Notes: a model not told the origin generated them from the letters alone. Shown: positions 11,513-20,646, counted from the stretch's first letter. The stretch: 64,000 bases of DNA from Rhodococcus globerulus NBRC 14531 (GCF_001894805.1 NZ_BCWX01000008.1:80246-144245); one strand, 5' to 3'. Program-made: numbers and translations.

Positions 11513-11893
11513 ATGGATTCCTTCTGGGATTTCCTCTGGGTGATACTCGTCAGTTTTGCGTTCGTCGCATACCTGATTCTGCTGTTCTCAATCATTACGG
11601 ACCTGTTCCGCGACCACAAGACTTCAGGCTGGAAGAAGGCTATCTGGGTATTCTTCCTCTTCGTCATTCCCTGGCTCACGGCGCTCATCTACCTGATCGT
11701 CAAGAGCGACGGTATGGCTCAGCGCTCCATGGAGGCAGCGCACCAGGTCAAGCAGGCACAGGACAGCTACATTCGTGAGGTAGCGGGTAAGTCTCCCGCC
11801 GAGGCAATCGCAGACGCGAAGGCACTTCTCGACGCCGGCACCATTACCGAAGACGAATTCGCCTCCCTGAAGGCCAAGGCTCTGGCAGCCTGA
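11513..11893 (+). CDS. Membrane protein with PLDc_N and SHOCT domains
   Basis: A 126-aa protein with two membrane helices in the N-terminal half (WDFLWVILVSFAFVAYLILLF and AIWVFFLFVIPWLTALIYLIV), matching the PLDc_N (cardiolipin-synthase N-terminal-like) domain. The C-terminal SHOCT motif (ADAKALLDAGTITEDEFASLKAKAL) is a short helical oligomerisation domain. Function unknown; such proteins are common stress-associated membrane proteins in actinobacteria. Family members start with MDSFWDF, so the ATG at 11513 is preferred over 11501. Upstream, a small hairpin (TGAGAT-N5-ATCTCA near 11465-11481) may be regulatory. Confidence 0.75.
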   Translation: MDSFWDFLWVILVSFAFVAYLILLFSIITDLFRDHKTSGWKKAIWVFFLFVIPWLTALIYLIVKSDGMAQRSMEAAHQVKQAQDSYIREVAGKSPAEAIADAKALLDAGTITEDEFASLKAKALAA

Positions 11894-11930
11894 TTCATCT
11901 TCAGTTCAATTGCAGGTTGCACCACCAAAG

Positions 11931-11963
11931 CGGGAGCGGCACTAATCGTGTCGCTCCCGTTTT
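11931..11963. terminator. Bidirectional terminator
   Basis: A 12-bp stem (CGGGAGCGGCAC 11931-11942 with GTGTCGCTCCCG 11948-11959, one G-T pair) followed by TTTT on the plus strand. It separates the SHOCT-domain gene from the convergent lysR gene. Confidence 0.8.
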
Positions 11964-11965
11964 GT

Positions 11966-12859
11966 TTATTCTCCGACGGCCCGTGCAACGTCGCGGAACG
12001 CCGCGAGCACCACTGCGATCGCGGGACTTCGATCGGCGTGCAATCGCGTGGCCAATTCATAGACCCGGGCAGCACGCACACCGGCGATCGGTTTCCTCGA
12101 CACTGCAGGATGTGTGATCGCGTGCCGCGGCATCAACGCCACTCCGTGACCGGCGGCGACCAGTTCCTCGATAACCCGGAAATCGTTTATCCGATGTCCG
12201 ACGCGAGGTTGCACACCGGTAACAGCCGCAACTGACATCAGTACGTCGTCGACCGGAAATCCTCCGCGCACACTGATCCAGTTCTCGTCCACCAACTGAT
12301 CCAACCGAACCGAATCCTGCTTTGCCAGAGGATGATCCGGCCGCAGCACCAAGTCGATGGGCTCACGCATCAGAGGCTGCACGCTCACCCGCGGAAACGA
12401 CGTCTCCGCAGCGCGTTCGTCGCGATGGGTGAGGATCACGTCGTGATCGGCCAGAAGCCGCGGCACCGCAGACGCCGGCTGATCCACGTCGCACGCATCG
12501 ATGTCGACGCCGGACCCTTCGAGTGCCGTCAACACCCTGGGCAGCAGCAACGCCGCCCCGGACGGAAAGAACGCCACCCGCACCTTGCCTCGCGGCGAAC
12601 CCCGGTACGACGCCATCTCCGCGTCCGCACGTTCGAGAGCGGCCACCACGTCGTCGGCGCGCAGCACCAACGCACGGCCGGCGTCGGTGAGCCTGAGTTT
12701 GCGCCCGTCCGGTTCCAGGAGCGGCACACCGGCCTCGCGGGCGAGGATCTTGAGCTGCTGGGAGACTGCGGACGGAGTCATGGAGAGGGCGTCGGCGGTG
12801 CTTCCGACCGTTCCTCTGTCCGCCAGCTCACGCAGCACTCTCAACCGGGTTGCATCCAT
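11966..12859 (-). CDS. LysR-family transcriptional regulator
   Basis: A 297-aa LysR regulator with an N-terminal winged helix (residues 1-60: RVLRELADRGTVGSTADALSMTPSAVSQQLKIL) and a type-2 periplasmic-binding-like effector domain (about 90-290). It is divergent from an EamA exporter 72 bp away and probably controls it. A TGTAG-N5-CTACA dyad of the LysR T-N11-A type overlaps its own start codon, which suggests autorepression. The effector is unknown; an amino acid or related metabolite would be typical for this pairing. Confidence 0.92.
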   Translation of the reverse strand: MDATRLRVLRELADRGTVGSTADALSMTPSAVSQQLKILAREAGVPLLEPDGRKLRLTDAGRALVLRADDVVAALERADAEMASYRGSPRGKVRVAFFPSGAALLLPRVLTALEGSGVDIDACDVDQPASAVPRLLADHDVILTHRDERAAETSFPRVSVQPLMREPIDLVLRPDHPLAKQDSVRLDQLVDENWISVRGGFPVDDVLMSVAAVTGVQPRVGHRINDFRVIEELVAAGHGVALMPRHAITHPAVSRKPIAGVRAARVYELATRLHADRSPAIAVVLAAFRDVARAVGE

Positions 12860-12873
12860 GTAGAAAAACTACA
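12859..12873. promoter_or_regulatory. Candidate LysR-box operator
   Basis: TGTAGAAAAACTACA is a perfect 5-bp dyad with a 5-nt A-rich centre, matching the T-N11-A rule. It begins at the first base of the lysR ATG and lies about 60 bp upstream of the divergent exporter gene. Confidence 0.6.
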
Positions 12874-12931
12874 TTAATGGTCCATCTTTATTCGCTTGTC
12901 CTGATGCTTTACACAGCTCACGATTAACGAC

Positions 12932-13873
12932 ATGACTCCTCGCGACCGCCTTCTCGGATTGACCGTCGCGATCATGTGGGGATTGAACTTCCTGGCGATC
13001 CGGGTCGGACTCGACCACTTCCCGCCGTACTTCTTCGCCGCGCTGCGCTTTTTACTCATCGCGATTCCCGTGATGATCTTCGTGCCGCGCCCTCAGGTTC
13101 CGGCGCGATGGCTGTTGCTCTACGGCTTCGGTTTCGGTTTCGGCCAATTCGTCTTCCTGTACTGGGCGATGCACACGGGTATGCCGACCGGTCTCGCCTC
13201 GTTGGTCCTGCAGTCGTCCGCTCCCTTCACTGTTCTGCTGGGCGCAGTTCTGTTGCGGGAGAAGCTCAGCGCGTGGCAGGTGTCCGGCATCGGTGTTGCC
13301 GTGGCGGGCATGGCCCTGATCGGATGGGATCGCTCGCACCAGGCCGCGTTGTTACCAGTGATCCTGACCCTGCTGGCCGGCTTGTCCTGGGCTTTCGGCA
13401 ACCTCGGTAGCCGCCTCGCGGCCGCGGGTACCACCGGGGACCCAGCGCCCATGCGCCTGATGTTGTGGATGTGCGTCATTCCTCCGCTGCCGATGCTTGC
13501 CCTGTCCGCTGCCGTCGAAGGTCCGAGCACGGGCTGGGAGGCCCTCGGAACCTCGTTCAGTGCCGACGGGTGGCCGGCGCTGATCGGACTCGCGTACATC
13601 GTGTTGATCGGCACCATCGCCGGGTCGGGCATCTGGACCATCCTGATGGGACGCTATCCCGCAGGCACGGTCGCACCACTCTCGCTGCTCGTCCCGGTAG
13701 TGGGAATCGGCGCATCCTGGCTGTTCCTGCACGAAAATCCCAGCGCATTGTCACTGGTGGGAGCCGTAGTCGTGATCGCCGGGGCAAGCGCCGCCCAGAT
13801 CCGACGCACCCCCAAGGCCGCTGTTCCGTCGAACACACCCGTACGACAAGCACCTGCACGACTCGAAGTCTGA
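12932..13873 (+). CDS. EamA-family (DMT) exporter
   Basis: A 313-aa integral membrane protein with about ten helices in two EamA repeats (MWGLNFLAIRVGLDHFPP in the first, SWAFGNLGSRLAAA starting the second). It resembles the O-acetylserine/cysteine and amino-acid-metabolite efflux transporters of the drug/metabolite superfamily. The substrate is unknown. The divergent LysR gene is the likely regulator. The C-terminal tail after the last helix is basic and cytoplasmic. Confidence 0.88.
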   Translation: MTPRDRLLGLTVAIMWGLNFLAIRVGLDHFPPYFFAALRFLLIAIPVMIFVPRPQVPARWLLLYGFGFGFGQFVFLYWAMHTGMPTGLASLVLQSSAPFTVLLGAVLLREKLSAWQVSGIGVAVAGMALIGWDRSHQAALLPVILTLLAGLSWAFGNLGSRLAAAGTTGDPAPMRLMLWMCVIPPLPMLALSAAVEGPSTGWEALGTSFSADGWPALIGLAYIVLIGTIAGSGIWTILMGRYPAGTVAPLSLLVPVVGIGASWLFLHENPSALSLVGAVVVIAGASAAQIRRTPKAAVPSNTPVRQAPARLEV

Positions 13874-13898
13874 CGGCGCGCTGTGCCAAACTCGGGCC

Positions 13899-15152
13899 GT
13901 GGGAACTGGACTATCGATCACGACACGCGGAAAGCTCGCCCTGCGCGCTGCCGCCACAGCCTCCTGGGCATCGCAGAAAGCCGGCCGCGGCAAGGGCTCC
14001 ATGATCGGTGGGCTCATCGCCCTCAAGATCGACCCGACGCTGATGACCCAACTCGGACGCGGGAAGCGAACCGTTGTCGTCACCGGCACCAACGGCAAGT
14101 CGACAACAACGCGCATGACGGCAGCGGCACTCGCGACGCTTGGTGACGTAGCAACACAGGCCGACGGCGCCAACATGGACGCCGGAATCGTCGCGGCACT
14201 GGCAAACCGGATGAACGCGCCGGTCGCGGCACTCGAAGTCGACGAACTTCACGTTCCCCATGTCGCCGACGCCGTGAACCCCGAAGTGATCGTGCTCCTG
14301 AATCTGAGCCGCGATCAGCTGGACCGCGTCGGCGAGATCAACATGATCGAACGCAAACTGCGGGCATGCGTCAATGCGCACCCGAATGCGGTCATCGTCG
14401 CCAACTGTGACGACGTGCTGGTCACCTCCGTGGCATACGACGCCCCCAACGTCGTGTGGGTTGCGGCCGGCGGCGGCTGGGCAAGCGATTCCGTCAGCTG
14501 CCCGCGCACCGGCGAACCCATCGTGTGGGAGGGAAAGCACTGGCGCAGTACCGGTTCGGACTTCGCGCGGCCCGAGCCGGCGTGGTGGCTCGACGACGAC
14601 AATCTCTACGGCCCTGATGGCTTGAAGATTCCGATGACGCTGACGCTTCCCGGAAAAGCCAACCGCGGCAACGCAGCTCAGGCCGTCGCTGCTGCAGTGG
14701 CCTTGGGCGCGGATCCGGTCGGCGCAGTTACCGCCGCGTCGACGGTCCAGGAAGTTGCCGGGCGATACAGCACCGTCCAGGTGGGCTCCCATTCCGTCCA
14801 CATGCTCCTCGCGAAGAATCCCGCCGGCTGGCAGGAAGCACTGTCGATGATCGACCCTTCCGTCGACGGCTTGGTCATCGCCGTGAACGGGCAGGTCCCC
14901 GACGGCGAGGATCTCTCCTGGCTGTGGGACGTGAAGTTCGAACACTTCGAAGGCGTCAAGGTAGTCGCGGCGGGTGAGCGCGGAACCGACCTCGCGGTGC
15001 GCCTCACCTACGCCGGCGTCGAGCACACCCTGGAGCCGGATCCCTTGCGCGCCATCGCGTCCTGCCCGCCCGGTCGCGTCGAAGTTCTTGCCAACTACAC
15101 GGCATTCCGCGATCTGAACACCGCAATCGCCAAGGAGACTCGCGATGTCTGA
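13899..15152 (+). CDS. murT: Lipid II isoglutaminyl synthase, MurT subunit
   Basis: With GatD, amidates the alpha-carboxyl of D-Glu in lipid II to D-isoglutamine. The 417-aa protein is a Mur-ligase relative: the P-loop is VTGTNGKSTT (61-70), LNLSRDQLDR (134-143) belongs to the central domain, and the DUF1727 C-terminal domain follows. In many MurT proteins a Cys4 zinc ribbon interrupts the central domain; here the corresponding positions 201, 204, 217 and 220 read Cys, Thr, Ser, Ser, so the zinc site is lost. The GTG start lies 25 bp after the exporter stop. It overlaps gatD by 8 bp, as in Rv3712-Rv3713. Confidence 0.93.
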   Translation: MGTGLSITTRGKLALRAAATASWASQKAGRGKGSMIGGLIALKIDPTLMTQLGRGKRTVVVTGTNGKSTTTRMTAAALATLGDVATQADGANMDAGIVAALANRMNAPVAALEVDELHVPHVADAVNPEVIVLLNLSRDQLDRVGEINMIERKLRACVNAHPNAVIVANCDDVLVTSVAYDAPNVVWVAAGGGWASDSVSCPRTGEPIVWEGKHWRSTGSDFARPEPAWWLDDDNLYGPDGLKIPMTLTLPGKANRGNAAQAVAAAVALGADPVGAVTAASTVQEVAGRYSTVQVGSHSVHMLLAKNPAGWQEALSMIDPSVDGLVIAVNGQVPDGEDLSWLWDVKFEHFEGVKVVAAGERGTDLAVRLTYAGVEHTLEPDPLRAIASCPPGRVEVLANYTAFRDLNTAIAKETRDV

Positions 15153-15858
15153 TTCGACAGTGCGCATCGGGCTTGTCCTTCCCGACGTCATGGGCACCTA
15201 CGGCGACGGCGGTAACGCCCTGATTCTGCGTCAGCGCCTGCGCATGCGCGGCTACGACGCCGAGATCGTCGACATCACGCTCAACGACCCGGTGCCGGAT
15301 TCACTCGACGTCTACGCCCTCGGCGGTGCGGAGGATTCTGCGCAGCGCCTCGCTACCCGGCATCTCGCGAAATACCCCGGGCTGCAGCGTGCAGCCGAAC
15401 GCGGCGCACCCGTCCTCGCTATCTGCGCTGCCATCCAGGTTCTGGGAAACTGGTACGAAACCTCGAGTGGCGAGCGCGTCGACGGCGTGTCGATGCTCGA
15501 CGTCACGACCGCACCGCAGGAAAAGCGCTCGATCGGTGAAGTCATCACGAAGCCCTTGATCAAGGGGCTCACCGCACCGCTGTCTGGTTTCGAAAACCAT
15601 CGTGGTGGAACCACTCTCGGCGCCGACGCGTCCGGCTTCGCACGCGTCACGCACGGTGTCGGCAACGGTGTCGGCGACGGCCTGGAGGGCGTCACCCAGG
15701 GTTCCGTCATCGGCACGTACATGCACGGACCGGTCCTGGCCCGCAATCCCGAGTTGGCAGACCTGTTACTGATGCGCGCTCTGGGCGTGGACTCACTCGA
15801 GCCCCTGCACCTGCCCGAGGTCGATCAGCTTCGCAAGGAACGACTCTCGGTTCGCTGA
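15145..15858 (+). CDS. gatD: Lipid II isoglutaminyl synthase, GatD glutaminase subunit
   Basis: The class-I glutamine amidotransferase partner of MurT. It releases ammonia from glutamine for lipid II amidation at the inner face of the membrane. The 237-aa protein carries the nucleophile Cys94 in LAICAAIQVLG, the same residue number as the catalytic Cys of Staphylococcus aureus GatD, and a candidate catalytic His194 in GTYMHGP. The ATG lies inside the end of murT (8-bp overlap), so the subunits are translationally coupled. Confidence 0.93.
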   Translation: MSDSTVRIGLVLPDVMGTYGDGGNALILRQRLRMRGYDAEIVDITLNDPVPDSLDVYALGGAEDSAQRLATRHLAKYPGLQRAAERGAPVLAICAAIQVLGNWYETSSGERVDGVSMLDVTTAPQEKRSIGEVITKPLIKGLTAPLSGFENHRGGTTLGADASGFARVTHGVGNGVGDGLEGVTQGSVIGTYMHGPVLARNPELADLLLMRALGVDSLEPLHLPEVDQLRKERLSVR

Positions 15859-15964
15859 TCTGTAGAGTTGGAGCGCTTCTGCATCCCGGCACTTCTGCTT
15901 ACCGCACCAGGGCGCCTGGAAACGTAAAGTCGACACGGACCGCCCGACCACGAACAGGACGCCA

Positions 15965-16648
15965 ATGAGTACCCTGCAAACTCTGGATCGTGGGCTGCGT
16001 GCGCTCGACATCATTGCCCAGTTCCCGACCGGGATTTCGGTTGCGGACCTTGCTCGTGAGCTCGACGTGCACCGAGCCATCTGCTATCGCATCGTTTCGA
16101 CACTCGAAGCACATTCGCTGATCGCTCGCATCGAGGATGGACGGATTCGTCTTGGTGTCGGAGCCGCGGTTCTCGGTTCTTGCTTCGAGCCACAGCTCAA
16201 CCGGGACGGGCAGTCACTACTCCACTCACTGGCAAACACCACGCGTGCAACCGCCTTCATATCCGTTGCGCAAGGCCAGGATTGCGTTGTACTGATGGTC
16301 GCCGAACCCGAAGACACTCTCATCCGAGTGGGATACAGAACCGGCACGCGACACCCCCTCGACAAGGGTGCTGCCGGTATCGCGATATTGGCCATGCGGC
16401 CCGACGCTGCGTCTGATTCCGAAGAGATCAAACGGGCACGCAAGGACGGATACAGCCTGACTGTGGGGCAACTCGAGCACGGCGCCATCGGCATTGCCTC
16501 CGGGATTGCACTGCCGGAGAACCTCGGATCGGCTACGAACCTCGAGCGCAGCGTCGGCGTCGTGGCGATCGACGGTCTCGACACCGAACTCGCTGCCCAA
16601 GCCGTGATGACCACAGCGCGAGAACTCGAACGCCTCATCTCTGCCTGA
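15965..16648 (+). CDS. IclR-family transcriptional regulator
   Basis: A 227-aa regulator with an N-terminal winged helix (about 5-60: LDRGLRALDIIAQFPTGISVADLARELDVHRAICYRIV) and a GAF-like effector domain (LDKGAAGIAILA). It lies 145 bp upstream of the P450 gene on the same strand, and the gap contains dyads that suit an IclR operator. It is therefore the likely regulator of the P450 and transporter. The inducer is unknown. Confidence 0.88.
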   Translation: MSTLQTLDRGLRALDIIAQFPTGISVADLARELDVHRAICYRIVSTLEAHSLIARIEDGRIRLGVGAAVLGSCFEPQLNRDGQSLLHSLANTTRATAFISVAQGQDCVVLMVAEPEDTLIRVGYRTGTRHPLDKGAAGIAILAMRPDAASDSEEIKRARKDGYSLTVGQLEHGAIGIASGIALPENLGSATNLERSVGVVAIDGLDTELAAQAVMTTARELERLISA

Positions 16649-16694
16649 TCGTTCCGTCGGGGAAATCTTCGCCCGACTGTGTTTTTCAGCCATC

Positions 16695-16758
16695 TTGACC
16701 TTTGAATGTGACCTCACTTACCCTGTGCGAAGTGCGCTCAAAGCACACTATGTGCGCT
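16695..16758 (+). promoter_or_regulatory. Promoter and candidate IclR operator of the P450 gene
   Basis: TTGACC (16695-16700) and TACCCT (16719-16724) are 18 bp apart. Downstream lies a dyad AGTGCGCT-CAA-AGCACACT (16731-16749) with one G-T pair. Related half-sites TGTGCGA (16724-16730) and TGTGCGCT (16751-16758) flank it. Operator sites just downstream of the start point would suit repression by the adjacent IclR protein. Confidence 0.5.
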
Positions 16759-16793
16759 ATTAGTAACTTCACAGTTCAGGACGGTTTATAGAG

Positions 16794-19109
16794 ATGTCAG
16801 AAGTCATGAACGGATGCCCGATCGATCATGCGGCTCTTAACTCGGGATGTCCGGTATCCGGAAAGGCAGCCAGCTTCAATCCCTTCGGCGGCGACTACCA
16901 GGTGGACCCCGCTGCGTCGCTGCGCTGGTCCCGTGACGAGGAGCCCGTGTTCTTCAGTCCCGAAATCGGCTACTGGGTCGTCACTCGTTATTCGGACGTC
17001 AAGGCCGTCTTCCGCGACAACATCCTGTTCTCGCCGTCCATCGCACTGGAGAAGATCACCCCTGTCTCGGAGGAAGCCACCGCCACCCTCGCCAAATACG
17101 ATTACGGGATGTCGCGCACCCTGGTGAACGAAGACGAGCCGGCGCACATGCCGCGTCGCCGCGCGTTGATGGATCCGTTCACGCCGGCGGAACTCGTGCA
17201 CCACGAGCCGATGGTTCGGCGCCTCGTCCGCGAGTACGTCGACCGCTTCGTGAACTCAGGCAAGGTCGACCTCGTCGACGAAATGCTGTGGGAGGTCCCG
17301 CTCACCGTGGCGCTGCACTTCCTCGGCGTGCCGGAGGAGGACATGGACGACCTACGCAAGTACTCGATCGCGCACACCGTCAACACCTGGGGCCGACCTG
17401 CACCCGAGGAACAGGTCGCGGTCGCCGAAGCCGTAGGCAAGTTCTGGCAGTACGCAGGCACGGTGCTCGAAAAGATGCGCAAGGATCCCTCCGGCCACGG
17501 CTGGATGCCCTACGGTCTCCGCGTTCAGAAGGAACAACCGGAGGTCGTCACCGACTCCTATCTGCACTCGATGATGATGGCGGGAATCGTTGCCGCTCAT
17601 GAGACCACCGCCAACGCATCAGCAAACGCATTCCGCTTGTTGCTCGAAAACCGGAGCGTGTGGCAGGAGATCTGCGAGGATCCCAGTCTGATCCCGAACG
17701 CCGTCGAGGAGTGCCTGCGACACTCTGGCTCAGTTGCCGCGTGGCGCCGACTGGCCACTGCCGACACCCGAATCGGCGACATCGACATCCCGAAGGGCTC
17801 CAAGCTCCTGATCGTCACATCGTCCGCGAACCGCGACGACCGCCATTTCGAGAGCGGGGACGAGTTCGACATCCGTCGCGAGAACTCCAGCGATCACCTC
17901 ACTTTCGGCTACGGCAGCCATCAGTGCATGGGCAAGAATCTGGCTCGCATGGAGATGCAGATCTTCCTCGAGGAGATCACCACACGACTCCCACACCTGG
18001 AACTCGTCCCCGATCAGGAGTTCACCTACCTACCGAACACCTCATTCAGAGGTCCGGATCATGTTTGGGTGCAGTGGAATCCGGACGCAAACCCTGAACT
18101 CCGCGATGCTTCGATTCTCCTGCGACGACAGCCCGTGAAGGTCGGCGAGCCGTCCAAGACCAATATCTCGCGCACGGTGCGAGTGGAGGCGATCACTCCC
18201 GCCGCCGACGGCGTGGTCACGGTGACCCTTTCCGATCCTTCCGGCAAAGCACTTCCGAAGTGGACGCCGGGCGCGCACATCGACATCGATCTCGGCGATC
18301 TGACGCGGCAGTACTCGCTGTGCGGCAACCCTCACGATCTGTCCCGCTACGAGATCGCCGTGCGCGAAGAGTCCGAGAGCCGGGGCGGCTCGCGCTACGT
18401 GCATCACACTCTCGAAGCCGGAAACACCCTCAAGATGCGTGGGCCCCGCAACCATTTCAAGCTCGATCCGGCTGCCGAGCGCTACGTCTTCGTGGCAGGC
18501 GGCATCGGTATCACGCCGATCGTGGCAATGGCCGATCACGCCAAGGCCGCCGGCAAGGACTACGAGATCCATTACTGCGGACGCGATGTCGCCACGATGG
18601 CGATGCTCGACAGGCTGAATGCCGATCACAGCGACCACCTTGTCGTGCATTCCAGCGCCGCTGGCAACCGTCTCGACATCGCGACAGTGTTCTCCACTGC
18701 GACGGCACACACTCAGATCTACTCCTGTGGTCCTGAACGACTGCTCTCCGCGCTCGAGGAGGCTACTGCGCACTGGCCGGAAGACTCGCTGCACGTCGAG
18801 CATTTCACCTCGACGCTCGCGACACTCGACCCGTCCAACGAGCACGCGTTCGAGGTCGAACTCCGCGACTCAGGTCTGACAATCCAGGTCGCTGCCGATC
18901 AGACCGTCCTCGACGCGTTGCGTGCCTCCAATATCGACATCCCCAGCGATTGCGAGGAAGGCCTGTGCGGTTCGTGCGAGGCCCCCGTACTCGACGGCGA
19001 GGTGGATCACCGAGACATGGTGCTCACGAAAACCGAACGCGCTCAGAATAAATCGATGATGACCTGCTGCTCGCGCGCCTGCGGACAGAAGATCACACTC
19101 GCGCTCTGA
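16794..19109 (+). CDS. Self-sufficient cytochrome P450 fused to phthalate-dioxygenase-type reductase (CYP116B, P450RhF-like)
   Basis: A single-chain monooxygenase of 771 aa. The P450 domain (about 1-430) has the ExxR helix in VEECLRHSG, the I-helix AGIVAAHETTANASANA and the heme ligand Cys378 in FGYGSHQCMG. It is followed by an FMN reductase domain (RQYSLCGNP, FVAGGIGITPI) and a C-terminal plant-type [2Fe-2S] ferredoxin (DCEEGLCGSC, then MMTCCSR). Length and sequence are very close to P450RhF (CYP116B2), which takes electrons directly from NADPH and hydroxylates or O-dealkylates aromatic compounds. The natural substrate is unknown. The N-terminus has two Cys-Pro motifs. It probably forms an operon with the transporter at 19150. 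Confidence 0.95.
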   Translation: MSEVMNGCPIDHAALNSGCPVSGKAASFNPFGGDYQVDPAASLRWSRDEEPVFFSPEIGYWVVTRYSDVKAVFRDNILFSPSIALEKITPVSEEATATLAKYDYGMSRTLVNEDEPAHMPRRRALMDPFTPAELVHHEPMVRRLVREYVDRFVNSGKVDLVDEMLWEVPLTVALHFLGVPEEDMDDLRKYSIAHTVNTWGRPAPEEQVAVAEAVGKFWQYAGTVLEKMRKDPSGHGWMPYGLRVQKEQPEVVTDSYLHSMMMAGIVAAHETTANASANAFRLLLENRSVWQEICEDPSLIPNAVEECLRHSGSVAAWRRLATADTRIGDIDIPKGSKLLIVTSSANRDDRHFESGDEFDIRRENSSDHLTFGYGSHQCMGKNLARMEMQIFLEEITTRLPHLELVPDQEFTYLPNTSFRGPDHVWVQWNPDANPELRDASILLRRQPVKVGEPSKTNISRTVRVEAITPAADGVVTVTLSDPSGKALPKWTPGAHIDIDLGDLTRQYSLCGNPHDLSRYEIAVREESESRGGSRYVHHTLEAGNTLKMRGPRNHFKLDPAAERYVFVAGGIGITPIVAMADHAKAAGKDYEIHYCGRDVATMAMLDRLNADHSDHLVVHSSAAGNRLDIATVFSTATAHTQIYSCGPERLLSALEEATAHWPEDSLHVEHFTSTLATLDPSNEHAFEVELRDSGLTIQVAADQTVLDALRASNIDIPSDCEEGLCGSCEAPVLDGEVDHRDMVLTKTERAQNKSMMTCCSRACGQKITLAL

Positions 19110-19149
19110 CCCACATTTCCCCGTTTCTTCCCGACCCGAAAGGATCCTC

Positions 19150-20493
19150 ATGGGATCACAGACAACCCAGGTCTCCGACCTGAAAGAACCTCCCGTCAGC
19201 GACGCCGTTCCCCGCAGTAGTTTCAAGCGCGTACTGACCGGCAGCATGGCTGGTGCCGTTCTCGAGTGGTATGACTTCGCGATCTACGGCATCCTCGCCG
19301 CCACCGTACTGGGGCCGCTTTTCTTCCCGGGCGACAGCGGCGTTGCGAAGCTGCTGCTCGCACTCGCCACCCAGGGCCTGGGCTTCGTCGCCCGGCCGCT
19401 CGGCGGCATCGTATTCGGGCACCTTGGCGACAAGTACGGCCGCAAGCCGATGCTGGTGACCACCTTCATTCTGCTGGGTACGGCGACTGCCGCGATCGGA
19501 TTGCTACCCACCTACGAACAGGTGGGCATCTGGGCCACTGTCGGGTTGGTGGTACTGCGCATGATCCAGGGCTTCGCGCTCGGCGGCGAGTTCGGTGCCG
19601 CAGTGCTGCTGGTCAGTGAGTACGGCGAACCCAAGCGTCGTGGTTTCTGGGCCTCGTGGCCGCAGGCCGGTGCTCCGATGGGTACGGTTCTGGCCACTGT
19701 CGTGGTCTCGATTCTCGTATTCGCAGTCCCGGACGAGGCGTTCGACCAGTGGGGTTGGCGCATCGCCTTCCTGTTCGCGATCCCGCTGCTCGCCATCGGC
19801 TTCTGGGTGCGTCGCGGCGTCGAGGAATCGCCTGTGTTCAAGGCCGCACAGGAGCAAGCCGCACAGGCTCCGCAGGAAGAACGCTCGAGCATTTTCGAAG
19901 CCTTGTCGCGACCGAGTGTGGTGCTCATCGGTCTCGGTATGCGCATCGGCGAAAACATCGCTTTCTACATCTATACGATCTTCGTTATCGCTTACGCCAC
20001 CACATATTTCGACTTTGCGCGCGGCGATGTCATCATGGCCGTTACCTTCGCCTCGGTGTTCCAGTTCGTCGGCATGATCGGTGGCGGAGCGTGGTCGGAC
20101 CGTGTCGGCCGCCGCATCGCAATGCTCGTGCCCGCTGTCGTCCTCATGATCTGGGCGCCGGTCTTCTTCTGGCTCGTGCAGCTCGAGAGTCTTCCGATGC
20201 TGTGGCTCGGTGTGTGCGTCGGCGCACTGTTCCACGGCATGCTCGCCGGACCGGAAGCAGCCTGGATCACCGAGTTGTTCCCGACCCGCTACCGTTATGC
20301 CGGCTCCTCGCTGGTGTTCCAAGGCTCGTCGATCCTCGCCGGTGCACCCGCCCCGTTCATCGCCATCTGGCTCATCGAGAACCACGGCGTCGGCATGGTC
20401 GTGGGTTACCTGGTGATCACGATGTCGATCACTGTGATCGCCCTCTTGGCAAGCCGCGAGACCAAGGGAGTCGACCTCGACAAGGTCGAGTAG
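19150..20493 (+). CDS. MFS transporter, metabolite:H+ symporter (MHS) family
   Basis: A 447-aa, 12-helix transporter. LEWYDFAIYGILAATVLGPLFFPG in helix 1 and GHLGDKYGRKPMLV (loop 2-3) are signatures of the MHS branch (shikimate, alpha-ketoglutarate, proline/betaine and aromatic-acid permeases). It starts 40 bp after the P450 stop on the same strand, so it may import the P450 substrate or a related acid. A hairpin at 20596-20646 closes the unit. Confidence 0.9.
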   Translation: MGSQTTQVSDLKEPPVSDAVPRSSFKRVLTGSMAGAVLEWYDFAIYGILAATVLGPLFFPGDSGVAKLLLALATQGLGFVARPLGGIVFGHLGDKYGRKPMLVTTFILLGTATAAIGLLPTYEQVGIWATVGLVVLRMIQGFALGGEFGAAVLLVSEYGEPKRRGFWASWPQAGAPMGTVLATVVVSILVFAVPDEAFDQWGWRIAFLFAIPLLAIGFWVRRGVEESPVFKAAQEQAAQAPQEERSSIFEALSRPSVVLIGLGMRIGENIAFYIYTIFVIAYATTYFDFARGDVIMAVTFASVFQFVGMIGGGAWSDRVGRRIAMLVPAVVLMIWAPVFFWLVQLESLPMLWLGVCVGALFHGMLAGPEAAWITELFPTRYRYAGSSLVFQGSSILAGAPAPFIAIWLIENHGVGMVVGYLVITMSITVIALLASRETKGVDLDKVE

Positions 20494-20595
20494 TCCCGGC
20501 AGCTGAAACTCCGAGGACGTCGAGAACGGCAACGAGGTCATTGGGCGGACCTTCTCCGACTCCCGTGTGGTGTCTGTAGAGACTCGGTTTGCAAC

Positions 20596-20646
20596 GCATC
20601 GTCGGAAATCTGGATCTGTGCCTGGGATCTGGATTTTCGACGATGC
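20596..20646. terminator. Long hairpin between convergent genes
   Basis: A 15-bp stem (GCATCGTCGGAAATC 20596-20610 with GATTTTCGACGATGC 20632-20646, one G-T pair) lies between the MHS transporter and the convergent ltrA-like gene. The remaining 207 bp of this gap show no gene. Confidence 0.65.
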
